A stretch of 64,000 nt of DNA from Methanococcoides sp052057775 (GTDB taxonomy: Archaea > Halobacteriota > Methanosarcinia > Methanosarcinales > Methanosarcinaceae), in contig NZ_CP195121.1 in assembly GCF_052057775.1 (NCBI RefSeq), forward strand, positions 1,054,001 to 1,118,000. The letters run 5' to 3'. Positions 8,175-16,739 of this stretch are shown here, piece by piece. The notes under the pieces are model-generated. The model worked only from the letters and a program-made list of their open reading frames with translations, made no database searches and was not told where the DNA came from. Position 1 is the first letter of the stretch, and each line of letters begins with the position of its first letter. Made by a program: the position numbers and the translations under genes.

Positions 8175-9149
8175 ATGTTCCCACATGTTAGAATGCGAAG
8201 GTTAAGAAGTGGCAAGATACGCGATCTGGTTCGGGAGACCGAGCTTAGTGCGAACGACCTGATATATCCGATGTTCGTGGATGAGACCATTGATTCTACT
8301 GTGGACGTATCATCCATGCCAGGTGTGCAGAGATTACCTCTTGATAAGGTTGTTGATGATGCAAAGGACGCGGCAGATCTTGGTATTCCTGCTGTGATCC
8401 TTTTCGGCATCCCTGAGCACAAGGACGAGACCGGTACTTCTTCTTACGGTGACGATGACATTGTCCAGCAGGCCGTTCGTGCCATCAAGGAAGACCTCGG
8501 TAAGGACATGGTGGTCATGACCGATGTCTGCATGTGTGAATACACAAGCCATGGTCACTGCGGTATCGTGAACTTTGAGACCGAGGAAGTTCTCAATGAT
8601 CCGACCCTTGACATACTTGGCAAGATCGCTGTGAGTCATGCAAAGGCAGGCGCTGATATCGTGGCACCTTCCGGTATGATGGACGGCATGATCGGTGCCA
8701 TGCGCACGGCTCTTGATGATGAGAACTTCAAGAACATCCCTATCATGTCCTACGCAGCCAAATACTCTTCAGCTTTCTATGGTCCTTTCAGGGATGCAGC
8801 GGATTCCGGATTCCAGTTCGGTGACCGCTCGGCTTACCAGATGGATCCCGCAAATTCAGATGAAGCGATCCGCGAGGTCGAACTGGACATTCTCGAAGGT
8901 GCTGACATGATCATGGTCAAGCCTGCACTGCCTTATCTGGATATCATCTATCGTGTCAAGCATGAGTTCAAGATGCCCACTGCCGCCTACAATGTCAGTG
9001 GTGAGTACTCAATGCTCAAGGCAGCAGCTGAAATGGGATGGCTGGACGAGAAAAAGGTCATGTACGAGTCACTGCTCTCCATCAAGCGTGCAGGTGCTGA
9101 CATGATCCTGACATACTTTGCAAAGGACCTTGCAAGTATGTTGAAATAA
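8175..9149 (+). CDS. hemB: Porphobilinogen synthase (ALA dehydratase)
   Basis: Condenses two 5-aminolevulinate into porphobilinogen. 324 residues, TIM barrel. The zinc-binding cysteines are present at Cys119, Cys121 and Cys129 (VCMCEYTSHGHCG), so it is the zinc-type enzyme. The Schiff-base lysines are in SYAAKYSSAFYGPF and IMVKPALPYLD. Starts 11 bases after hemA in the same operon. Confidence 0.95.
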   Translation: MFPHVRMRRLRSGKIRDLVRETELSANDLIYPMFVDETIDSTVDVSSMPGVQRLPLDKVVDDAKDAADLGIPAVILFGIPEHKDETGTSSYGDDDIVQQAVRAIKEDLGKDMVVMTDVCMCEYTSHGHCGIVNFETEEVLNDPTLDILGKIAVSHAKAGADIVAPSGMMDGMIGAMRTALDDENFKNIPIMSYAAKYSSAFYGPFRDAADSGFQFGDRSAYQMDPANSDEAIREVELDILEGADMIMVKPALPYLDIIYRVKHEFKMPTAAYNVSGEYSMLKAAAEMGWLDEKKVMYESLLSIKRAGADMILTYFAKDLASMLK

Positions 9150-9241
9150 ATAATAGAAAATAATCGCTTTATTCAACTTGATGAGTTCGACTTGATATAA
9201 TTTCAGATCAAATTCCAAATCAAATTCAAAATGGTGTTATA

Positions 9242-10510
9242 ATGGTTACTTTAGACAAATCCAAGGATCTATTCGACAAAGCAAAAATGCTTCTCCCTGG
9301 CGGTGTCAGCAGTCCGGTACGTGCGATCAAGCCATACCCCTTCTACACAAAGTCTGCCAGCGGCTCCCGCATAACTGATGTTGACGGAAATGAGTACATC
9401 GATTACTGTCTTGCATACGGACCGAACATACTGGGACATGCAAACCCTGTGATCAAGCAGGCGATCATTGACCAGCTTGACAAAGGCTGGCTTTATGGCA
9501 CCCCTACCGAACTCGAGGTAAACCTTGCAGAGAAGATCGCCTCACTCTATCCAAGCATCGACATGTTGAGATTCATCTCAACGGGTACCGAAGCTACCAT
9601 GAGCGCCCTGAGGGCAGCCCGCGGATTTACTGGCAAGAACAAGTTCATCAAGATCGAAGGTGGTTTCCATGGTGCACACGATGCCGTACTTGTAAAGGCA
9701 GGATCCGGAGCAACAACTCACGGAAAGCCGGATTCCCTTGGAATTCCTGAGGACTTTACAAAGAACACCCTTCAGGTTGCTTACAACGATATCGAAGCAA
9801 TGACAGAGGCTATCGAGTCCAATCAGGACGACATGGCTGCGGTTATAATGGAGCCGGTACTTGGTAACATAGGTCCTATACTTCCAGAAGGTGATTACCT
9901 GAAAGAGGTCAGGAAGGTAACTGAAGAGAATGATGTTGTCCTGATATTCGATGAGGTCATCACAGGTTTCAGGCTTGCAATGGGTGGAGCACAGGAATAC
10001 TTTGGTGTCACACCTGATATGACAACTCTTGGAAAGATCGTAGGTGGCGGCCTTCCGATCGGCGTTTTCGGTGGAAAGCGTGAGATCATCGAGATGATCT
10101 CCCCGTCCGGTTCAGTTTACCAGGCAGGCACCTTCAGCGGTAGTCCTGCATCAGTTGCAGCCGGTATTGCAGCCCTTGATGTACTGGAGAAGGAGAAAGT
10201 ACACGAAAAGCTTGAAGCAACAGGTAACATGATGCGTTCCAGCCTTTCAGATATCATCGCTGACAAGGGACTTGATTACAACGTCAGTGGTATTGCTTCA
10301 ATGTTCAAGGTGTTCTTCGGTGACATGCCTCTGAACTATCAGGATGTCCTTAAATGTGACAAGGAAGGTTACTTGCAGTTCTTCCACAACATGCTGGACA
10401 GCGGAGTGTTCCTTCCACCATCCCAGTTCGAGACAAACTTCCTTTCAACTGCTCACACTGAGGATGACATTGAGAAGACCCTCGATGCATATGCAGCTAA
10501 CCTGAAATGA
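9242..10510 (+). CDS. hemL: Glutamate-1-semialdehyde 2,1-aminomutase
   Basis: PLP enzyme (422 residues) making 5-aminolevulinate from the HemA product. Shows the aminotransferase class III layout: STGTEATMSALRAARG, the LIFDEVITGFR segment with the PLP aspartate, and TTLGKIVGGGLPIG with the PLP lysine. QAGTFSGSP is typical of GSA aminomutase rather than other class III members. A 92-base AT-rich gap separates it from hemB; it overlaps the longest possible hemC frame by 4 bases. Confidence 0.95.
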   Translation: MVTLDKSKDLFDKAKMLLPGGVSSPVRAIKPYPFYTKSASGSRITDVDGNEYIDYCLAYGPNILGHANPVIKQAIIDQLDKGWLYGTPTELEVNLAEKIASLYPSIDMLRFISTGTEATMSALRAARGFTGKNKFIKIEGGFHGAHDAVLVKAGSGATTHGKPDSLGIPEDFTKNTLQVAYNDIEAMTEAIESNQDDMAAVIMEPVLGNIGPILPEGDYLKEVRKVTEENDVVLIFDEVITGFRLAMGGAQEYFGVTPDMTTLGKIVGGGLPIGVFGGKREIIEMISPSGSVYQAGTFSGSPASVAAGIAALDVLEKEKVHEKLEATGNMMRSSLSDIIADKGLDYNVSGIASMFKVFFGDMPLNYQDVLKCDKEGYLQFFHNMLDSGVFLPPSQFETNFLSTAHTEDDIEKTLDAYAANLK

Positions 10511-10530
10511 TCCTGAGGAGTGATCATAGT

Positions 10531-11460
10531 ATGATACTGGGAACCCGTGGAAGTGCTCTTGCCATTGCACAGGCAGACCTTGTGACCGGAATGCTTGAAG
10601 AGCGCGGTCATGAACTGGAAAGGGAGATCATCAAGACATCAGGTGATGTTTTCACAGACCGCCCCCTCCATGAGGTCGCAGGTGTGGGGGCATTTGTCCG
10701 TGAACTTGACGACAGGATGATCGATGGCGAAGTGGACATTGCGGTCCACTCCATGAAGGACCTTCCTACAGTAAGACCCCCTGAGCTTGCTATTGCGGCA
10801 GTCCTTGAGAGGGATTCTCCTTATGATGTGCTTCTCACCCAGGACGGTTCAACACTTGATGAACTTCCTGATGGTGCCATCATCGGCACGACCTCCATGC
10901 GGAGACGTGCACAGCTTCTGCGCTTCCGTCCTGACCTTAATGTACAGGACCTGAGAGGTAACATCAATACGCGCATAAAGAAACTTGAGGATGGCCTGTA
11001 TGACGGTATATTGCTTGCTGAGGCAGGTCTGCAGCGCATGGGCTGGGAGATGAACGTCCAGCGCCTTCCTCCTGAGGCATTCTGCCCTTCCGCTAACCAG
11101 GGAACCATTGTGGTCGTCACAAGAGCCGGAAGTGAGGCTGAGAAGATCTGTTCTGAACTTAACCACGAGAGGTCAAGGATTGAGACCGAAGTAGAGCGTA
11201 TACTAATTACAGATGTCGAAGGCGGCTGTGTTGTCCCTATTGGTTCTTTCGCACGCATCAATGATGATGGCGATGAGATCCACGTACTCGTGGAAGTGCT
11301 GTCCCTTGATGGTACACGTGAAGTTCGCATTGATGAGATGATCCCTATGAAGAACTACCGCGAACATGCGGCAAGCATCGGAAGGATGCTTGTGGAAATG
11401 GGTGGAAAGGAACTCGTTCGGGATGCTGTCTGCGAGCTATCTCCATGCGAAGATGAATAA
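10531..11460 (+). CDS. hemC: Hydroxymethylbilane synthase (porphobilinogen deaminase)
   Basis: Polymerises four porphobilinogen units. About 309 residues beginning MILGTRGSALAIAQADL, the usual family N-terminus, which is why the ATG at 10531 is preferred over an upstream ATG at 10507. AVHSMKDLPT and GTTSMRRRAQL are substrate-binding segments, and Cys in VEGGCVVPIGSF is the dipyrromethane cofactor attachment site. It ends the tetrapyrrole run: no uroporphyrinogen-III synthase (hemD) or SUMT gene follows. Confidence 0.94.
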   Translation: MILGTRGSALAIAQADLVTGMLEERGHELEREIIKTSGDVFTDRPLHEVAGVGAFVRELDDRMIDGEVDIAVHSMKDLPTVRPPELAIAAVLERDSPYDVLLTQDGSTLDELPDGAIIGTTSMRRRAQLLRFRPDLNVQDLRGNINTRIKKLEDGLYDGILLAEAGLQRMGWEMNVQRLPPEAFCPSANQGTIVVVTRAGSEAEKICSELNHERSRIETEVERILITDVEGGCVVPIGSFARINDDGDEIHVLVEVLSLDGTREVRIDEMIPMKNYREHAASIGRMLVEMGGKELVRDAVCELSPCEDE

Positions 11461-11474
11461 TTGATCGGAGTTAG

Positions 11475-12383
11475 ATGATTATGGTAAAGATCACGGGCAT
11501 TGAATTCAGGAATCCCACTATCCTCGCATCAGGTATAATGGGTACCACGGGTGCTTCCCTTGTACGTATGGCAAATTCCGGTGCAGGTGCGGTGGTGACA
11601 AAATCCATCGGGCCGGAACCCAAGACTGGACATCCGAATCCCAGTATGGTGAAACTTGACTGTGGCTTTTTGAATGCCATGGGTTTGCCCAATCCTTCCT
11701 ATGCGGATTTCAATAATGAGATAAAGATCGCAAAAGAAGGTGCCGATGTTCCTGTGATCGCAAGCATCTTCGGCGGCAATGCCGAGGAATTTGTCAGGGT
11801 TGCCGAAGGACTTGCAGATGCCAGACCGGATGCTTTTGAACTAAACGTCAGTTGCCCACATGCAGAGGGCTATGGTGCTACCATAGGTACAGATTCCTGC
11901 ATGGTAGAGGCTATCACCGCTGCCGTATGCGATGCAGTGGATGTTCCGGTATGGGTGAAGCTGACACCAAATGTAACTGACATAAAGGCTATTGGTAAAG
12001 CTGCCGAGAACGGCGGTGCCTCTGCTGTTGTAGCTATCAACACCCTGCGTGGAATGGCAATAGACATTGATTCCGGTTATCCCATACTTGGCAACAGGTT
12101 CGGGGGTCTTTCAGGTTCCGCGGTAAAACCGGTTGCTATCAAGTGTGTCTATGACCTTTATGAGGCATTGGACATCCCTGTCATAGGGGTTGGCGGTGTA
12201 TCCTCATGGGAAGATGCGGTGGAAATGATAATGGCAGGCGCAAGTGCTGTTCAGATCGGTTCTGCTGTGTACGAAGGTGTAGAGGTCTTCGGAGACATCG
12301 CGACAGGTATGGAGCAGTTCCTGCAGGACAAAGGCTATGCAGGTGTTGAGGATATTACCGGACTTGCCCACGAGGTGATCTGA
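11475..12383 (+). CDS. pyrD: Dihydroorotate dehydrogenase, catalytic subunit (class 1B)
   Basis: FMN TIM-barrel enzyme of pyrimidine synthesis, about 302 residues. ELNVSCPHAEGYG and the NTLRGMAIDI segment match class 1B enzymes, with the active-site cysteine in NVSCPH. A GGAG lies just upstream of ATG 11475 and ATG 11481 is an equally good start. It overlaps pyrK by one base (TGATG), so the heterotetramer subunits are translationally coupled. Confidence 0.93.
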   Translation: MIMVKITGIEFRNPTILASGIMGTTGASLVRMANSGAGAVVTKSIGPEPKTGHPNPSMVKLDCGFLNAMGLPNPSYADFNNEIKIAKEGADVPVIASIFGGNAEEFVRVAEGLADARPDAFELNVSCPHAEGYGATIGTDSCMVEAITAAVCDAVDVPVWVKLTPNVTDIKAIGKAAENGGASAVVAINTLRGMAIDIDSGYPILGNRFGGLSGSAVKPVAIKCVYDLYEALDIPVIGVGGVSSWEDAVEMIMAGASAVQIGSAVYEGVEVFGDIATGMEQFLQDKGYAGVEDITGLAHEVI

Positions 12384-13162
12384 TGCGTCCAATTAATTCA
12401 AAAATAGTACAGATCGTAGAGGAAACTCCTACCATCAGGACCTTCCGTTTCGACACATCCCTCGATGATGCCCGGCCGGGCCAGTTCGTAATGGTTTGGG
12501 TACGTGGTGTGGACGAGGTCCCTATGGGATGTTCCTTCAAGAACGGTATCACCGTACAGAAAGTAGGCGATGCTACATCCCGACTCTTTGAAATGAAAGA
12601 AGGCGATTCTGTCGGTCTTCGCGGACCTTTCGGAAAAGGTTTCACATTACCTTCAAAGGATGAGAACATACTGATCATCGCTGGCGGCGTTGGTGTTGCT
12701 CCCCTCGGACCGCTTGCCGATGAGGCAGTTTCTGTTGGTGCAAAGGTAACTACGATACTCGGTGCAAGGACCGCATCAGAACTTGTTTTTGAGAAAAGGT
12801 TCTCAGAGGCCGGTGATGTTCATCTGACAACAGACGATGGTTCTGCCGGAACCTGTGGTTTTGTTACGACTGTACTGGCAGAAATGGACGTTTCCGTATA
12901 CGACCGCATTTGTGTATGTGGCCCTGAGATCATGATGTTCAATGTTCTCAAGATGCTGGAGGAAAAAGGTTCACATGACCGTGCAGAGTTCAGTCTCCAC
13001 AGGTATTTCAAATGCGCAATTGGTGTTTGTGGTGCCTGCTGCATGGACAACGAGGGTCTGAGGGTATGCAAGGATGGCCCTGTGCTGAACGGTTCACTTC
13101 TGCTGGATTCTGAGTTCGGTAAATACAAAAGAAGTTCCAGCAGCCAGAGGATTAAGGTCTGA
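12383..13162 (+). CDS. pyrK: Dihydroorotate dehydrogenase electron transfer subunit
   Basis: 259 residues, ferredoxin reductase fold carrying FAD and a [2Fe-2S] cluster, passing electrons from dihydroorotate oxidation to NAD. LRGPFGKGF and AGGVGVAPLGPLA bind flavin and nucleotide; the cluster cysteines are in KCAIGVCGACC and VCKDGP near the C-terminus. Start overlaps the pyrD stop. Confidence 0.93.
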   Translation: MRPINSKIVQIVEETPTIRTFRFDTSLDDARPGQFVMVWVRGVDEVPMGCSFKNGITVQKVGDATSRLFEMKEGDSVGLRGPFGKGFTLPSKDENILIIAGGVGVAPLGPLADEAVSVGAKVTTILGARTASELVFEKRFSEAGDVHLTTDDGSAGTCGFVTTVLAEMDVSVYDRICVCGPEIMMFNVLKMLEEKGSHDRAEFSLHRYFKCAIGVCGACCMDNEGLRVCKDGPVLNGSLLLDSEFGKYKRSSSSQRIKV

Positions 13163-13196
13163 AATATATTTTCGGACACTGCCCTCCTTTATTATT

Positions 13197-13559
13197 TTAG
13201 TGTGCTACTACCTTCTTTTCAAGATGTTCTTTTGTCTGTGAAAGAAGTTCGTTGAAAAGTATCATGAGGTTTCCTTCAAAGACCATAAGGTCGATGTCAT
13301 ACTGTTCTCCCTTAGAAGCATAGAGTGTTGTCAGCTCAAGGTCCTTTTCAGCTTCTGAGCGGATCGATTCAAAAGGATGGTCCCAGTCCGCAGACATTTT
13401 ATAGGCTATGATGTTCTCCAGTGTACCCTCATCAAGATAGGTTCCAACCCACTGGAAAAGCTGTTTTCTGTACCTTTCAGTGATTTCAACATTGTGCAGG
13501 AAAGTCAGTGCATGAGACTTTGCATAGTTATTAAGCTCGATATCCTCTACATTGGTCAT
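13197..13559 (-). CDS. Hypothetical protein
   Basis: About 120 acidic, mostly helical residues; no membrane segment, cysteine motif or family I recognise. The reading frame is open up to 13631, but the far upstream TTG lies inside a likely TATA box (CAATATATAATT at about 13634-13645 on the minus strand). GGTGGGG precedes the ATG at 13559, so MTNVEDIELNNYAK is the probable N-terminus. It is monocistronic and converges on pyrK. Confidence 0.55.
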   Translation of the reverse strand: MTNVEDIELNNYAKSHALTFLHNVEITERYRKQLFQWVGTYLDEGTLENIIAYKMSADWDHPFESIRSEAEKDLELTTLYASKGEQYDIDLMVFEGNLMILFNELLSQTKEHLEKKVVAH

Positions 13560-13764
13560 GTTCCCCACCATTCCGAACATATCTGGATATGCGTATCTTG
13601 AGATTTGAGATACTGGTCTGCAGTATTTCAATAATTATATATTGTTTTGATCAGTGATAAATGCTTTTCTTTTTAAAATTATTCTTAAAAACATCTCTAA
13701 ATATTTGTTCGATTTATTTTTTATTCTGGTACATTACTTATACAAAGATGGACTTAGGCAGAGT

Positions 13765-14103
13765 ATGACCTTCATCTTAAGTAAAGATATATTGAGAGAA
13801 TTAGTTATCTTTGTAATTGCATTGATCCTTGCAGTAGTGTTCTGGGAAAACAATATTCTCTTAACAGCCTTGTTGGTCCTTCTTTATGTTGCAAGGCAGT
13901 ACAGGTGGTCTGCAAAAGGTGACAACATCATCTACATCTCAGGTATAATCCTTGGCTGCACCGCCGAGTTCATCGGCACCCATCTTGGTGTCTGGACCTA
14001 TTCAGCTCCACTGTTCCTGAACATCCCTCTCTGGCTCCCATTCGCCTGGGGTCTTGTATCAGTTATAATTATCAGGGTATCCCTTCCATTCATCGAGCAG
14101 TAA
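13765..14103 (+). CDS. Predicted multi-pass membrane protein
   Basis: About 112 residues with four hydrophobic segments (ELVIFVIALILAVVFW, NILLTALLVLLYVA, IIYISGIILGC, LPFAWGLVSVIII) and little else. The frame is open from 13654, but a TATA-like CTAAATATTT at about 13697-13706 makes the ATG at 13765 the better start. Divergent from the preceding gene. It resembles small membrane proteins near carotenoid or lipid genes only in a general way, so no function is proposed. Confidence 0.55.
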   Translation: MTFILSKDILRELVIFVIALILAVVFWENNILLTALLVLLYVARQYRWSAKGDNIIYISGIILGCTAEFIGTHLGVWTYSAPLFLNIPLWLPFAWGLVSVIIIRVSLPFIEQ

Positions 14104-14177
14104 GCCGGAAAAGTAAAACGGATCAGATCCGGATGCATATAAATGGGTTCAATACAATTCCCTTTTTGGGTATTGTA

Positions 14178-14648
14178 ATGTCTGATATAGCTATCGTTGA
14201 AGTGGAGCCACAGATCGTTATTGGCATGAGGACGGCTGGAAAGTACAGGCTGATCGCAGAGATGCTTCCTGAACTTTTCCATTATGCATTTGATAATGGA
14301 TTTTAGATCACAGGCGGTCCTACATTCATCTGTCATGAAGCAAGTGAGGAAGAGGTCACGAAAGCTGACAGTTAAGGAACTGCCGATGTGGAGGTCGCTG
14401 TTCCGATAGCCAGCAGGGTAGAGGGGACTGATAATATCAGTTGCTATGAACTTCCCGGCGGGAAAATGGCAAAGACTATCCATAAGGGTCCTTATGAGGA
14501 CTGTGGGCCAACGTATCAGGAATTTTAGACCTGGATAGCTGAAAAGGGCCTTACCATCACAGGTCCCACAAGGGAGATCTATCTAAATGATCCCATGGAA
14601 GTTCCGTCTGAGGAAATCCTTACCGAGATCTATGCGCCGGTGGACTGA
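14178..14648 (+). pseudogene. GyrI-like effector-binding domain gene with three in-frame stops
   Basis: A 157-codon frame from ATG 14178 to TGA 14648 translates as a full GyrI/AraC-effector-binding domain (ends: KGPYEDCGPTYQEF, then TWIAEKGLTITGPTREIYL) but contains TAG at 14304-14306 (codon 43), TAA at 14373-14375 (codon 66) and TAG at 14526-14528 (codon 117). There is no frameshift, and a TATA box (CATATAAA, about 14135-14142) remains upstream. Two of the stops are amber and could be read as pyrrolysine in this family of archaea; the TAA could not, so a young pseudogene is the simplest reading. Confidence 0.75.
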
Positions 14649-14735
14649 TCCACCTTTTTCCTGTTTTTATTCCTTCTCTAACCCTGATGTTTCTTACGAT
14701 AACTGATTTAAACCATCACTTACGATGCTTACCTC

Positions 14736-15962
14736 ATGGACCAGCCTGTAAAAGAAAGATCCGGCAAGATCCCGGAACTCATGATGGGTGTAAAGAACCG
14801 TGCTGCGCTTTCCGCATGTAAGGATCATGCCGATGGTGTTTATTTTTCCGTTGACAGGTTCAGCCTCAGGGCAAGGGCCTGCGATATAACTCTTGATGAC
14901 CTGAACTCATTTGTTTCCGATGTCAAAGAACAGGGGATGAATGCTTACCTTACGCTGAATACTGTGATATATCCTGATGACCTTGCTGAGCTTGACGAGG
15001 TCATCGATGTAGTCGCATCATCAGACGTTGATGCTGTGATCGCATGGGACCCTGCGGTTATCACAAAGGCTGTGGATGCAGGTTTGCGTGTTCACATTTC
15101 CACACAGGCCAATGTGTCCAACTGGCAGACGGTCAATTTCTACGCGTCCCTTGGTGCTTCCCGTGTGGTGCTTGCAAGGGAGCTAAGTCTTGAGCAGATA
15201 AAGGATATCCGAAGGAATACCGATACTGAACTTGAGGTTTTCGTGCATGGTGCCATGTGCCAGGCAATATCCGGCAGATGTTATCTTTCAGCCTATGTCC
15301 TTGGCAAGTCCGGCAACTGCGGGGAATGTTCTCAACCGTGCCGCTGGGGCTGGAAACTTGTGGGTGAGGATGGCAGTGAGGTCGATCTTGAAGGAAAATA
15401 CCTCCTCAGCGCAAGGGACCTCTGCATGATCGAACATATCCCTGAGCTTATCGATGCAGGTGTGGATGCTTTCAAGGTCGAGGGACGTTTGAGGGACACA
15501 AGATATACATCAACTGTTTCCCGCTGTTATCGTGAAGCACTTGATGCTTACAGGGATGGAACTTACAGCAGGGAGAAAGCGGCCGGCTGGAAGGAAGAAA
15601 TGGCATCGGTGTTCAATCGTGGCTTTTCCACTGGTTTCTATTTTGGTGTTCCGGGTCCTGATGGCATGTACATCGAGCAGGACATGAACATCTCTGTTGT
15701 TAAGAGGCAGGCCGTAGGTGTCGTTACCAACTACTACCGTAAACAGGAGGCTGCTGAGGTGAAGCTCCTTGAGTCCGGAATAGAGGTCGGGGATCATATT
15801 ATCATTGAAGGCAAGAACACTTATCTTGAGCAGCAGGTGACCGGGATAAGGAATGATGATGGTCCTGTCCAGAGGGCTGAACCCGGGGAAGAGATCGGTC
15901 TTGCTGTCGAGGCCAGGGTACGCGAGAATGACAGGGTCTACAGGCTGGAAGTTCCGGAATGA
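14736..15962 (+). CDS. Peptidase U32 family protein (TrhP/YegQ-like, probable RNA hydroxylation enzyme)
   Basis: 408 residues. Despite the name, characterised members hydroxylate RNA (TrhP: tRNA uridine 34; RlhA: 23S rRNA) using a prephenate-linked reaction and an iron-sulfur cluster. The cluster motif is visible: VHGAMCQAISGRCYLS followed by GNCGECSQPCRW. The N-terminal two thirds form a TIM-barrel-like region, and about 80 residues at the end form a beta domain. A TATA-like GATTTAAAC about 25 bases before the ATG suggests a very short or absent leader. Which RNA is modified is unknown. Confidence 0.8.
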   Translation: MDQPVKERSGKIPELMMGVKNRAALSACKDHADGVYFSVDRFSLRARACDITLDDLNSFVSDVKEQGMNAYLTLNTVIYPDDLAELDEVIDVVASSDVDAVIAWDPAVITKAVDAGLRVHISTQANVSNWQTVNFYASLGASRVVLARELSLEQIKDIRRNTDTELEVFVHGAMCQAISGRCYLSAYVLGKSGNCGECSQPCRWGWKLVGEDGSEVDLEGKYLLSARDLCMIEHIPELIDAGVDAFKVEGRLRDTRYTSTVSRCYREALDAYRDGTYSREKAAGWKEEMASVFNRGFSTGFYFGVPGPDGMYIEQDMNISVVKRQAVGVVTNYYRKQEAAEVKLLESGIEVGDHIIIEGKNTYLEQQVTGIRNDDGPVQRAEPGEEIGLAVEARVRENDRVYRLEVPE

Positions 15963-16047
15963 ATAATTCTGTGCCGGATTGTATTAATTCAGTAAGTTAT
16001 TTCTAAGATTAGCATATTTTTTGTCTGAAGTAATCGGATGTGAGCTT

Positions 16048-16479
16048 ATGGATATATTTATGCAAGCAGCAATAGATGAGGCAAGAGCCGGACTCAATGA
16101 TGGTGGTATTCCTATTGGGTCCGTCCTTGTAAGGGATGGCAATATAATTGGAAAAGGTCACAATCTGCGCGTTCAGGAAAATGATCCAATGGCACATGCT
16201 GAGATTTCATGCCTGAGAAATGCGGGGCGTATCGGTAATTACCGGGAATCGGTCCTTTATTCCACTTTGATGCCATGCTATCTCTGTGCAGGGGCGGTCG
16301 TCCAGTTCGGGATCAAAAAGGTCATTGTTGGCGAATCAAGGACCTTTGAAGGCGCGAAGGAATTCATGGAATCACATGGTGTTGAAGTCATAGACCTTGA
16401 TCTCGATGAATGTGTTGGTATGATGGAGGATTTCATCAGTAACAATCCGGAACTCTGGAATGAAGATATAGGTGAATGA
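16048..16479 (+). CDS. Cytosine/nucleoside deaminase (Fcy1-like)
   Basis: 143 residues of the zinc-dependent cytidine deaminase fold. The zinc and proton-shuttle motif is HAEISCL and the second zinc motif is MPCYLCAGA. The C-terminus ELWNEDIGE closely resembles the end of yeast cytosine deaminase Fcy1, and GHNLRVQ matches its substrate loop, so cytosine is a likely substrate. The ATG at 16048 gives the family-length N-terminus; a TTG 9 codons upstream is less likely. Isolated gene. Confidence 0.75.
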   Translation: MDIFMQAAIDEARAGLNDGGIPIGSVLVRDGNIIGKGHNLRVQENDPMAHAEISCLRNAGRIGNYRESVLYSTLMPCYLCAGAVVQFGIKKVIVGESRTFEGAKEFMESHGVEVIDLDLDECVGMMEDFISNNPELWNEDIGE

Positions 16480-16739
16480 TATTTCCAGTTTCCGGACCTT
16501 ATTTTGGTGTGTTTGATCGATGCAGTCTTTGTACTTCCCGGATTTCCTGCATTGATCCCTTTTCAGGGGAAGATCCTCCAAAGTCTGTTCCCTGCTGGTG
16601 TGCATTTTTCTCCCGGCTGCAAACTAATAAATATCTTGTATCCCATTTTTTAGTGATCACAGTCATTTGTTCCTGAGATCTCTCAGGGCATGTACAGTCT
16701 ACTTCCTATCGATTTTTAGTATATCAGGATGAATATTCT

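Noticed and set aside
13559..13631. Upstream TTG start for the 13197 minus-strand gene
   Set aside because: The TTG lies within the probable TATA box, and GGTGGGG supports the ATG at 13559.
14178..14648. GyrI-like gene as a pyrrolysine protein
   Set aside because: It contains a TAA besides the two TAG codons, and no nearby signal suggests ochre decoding.
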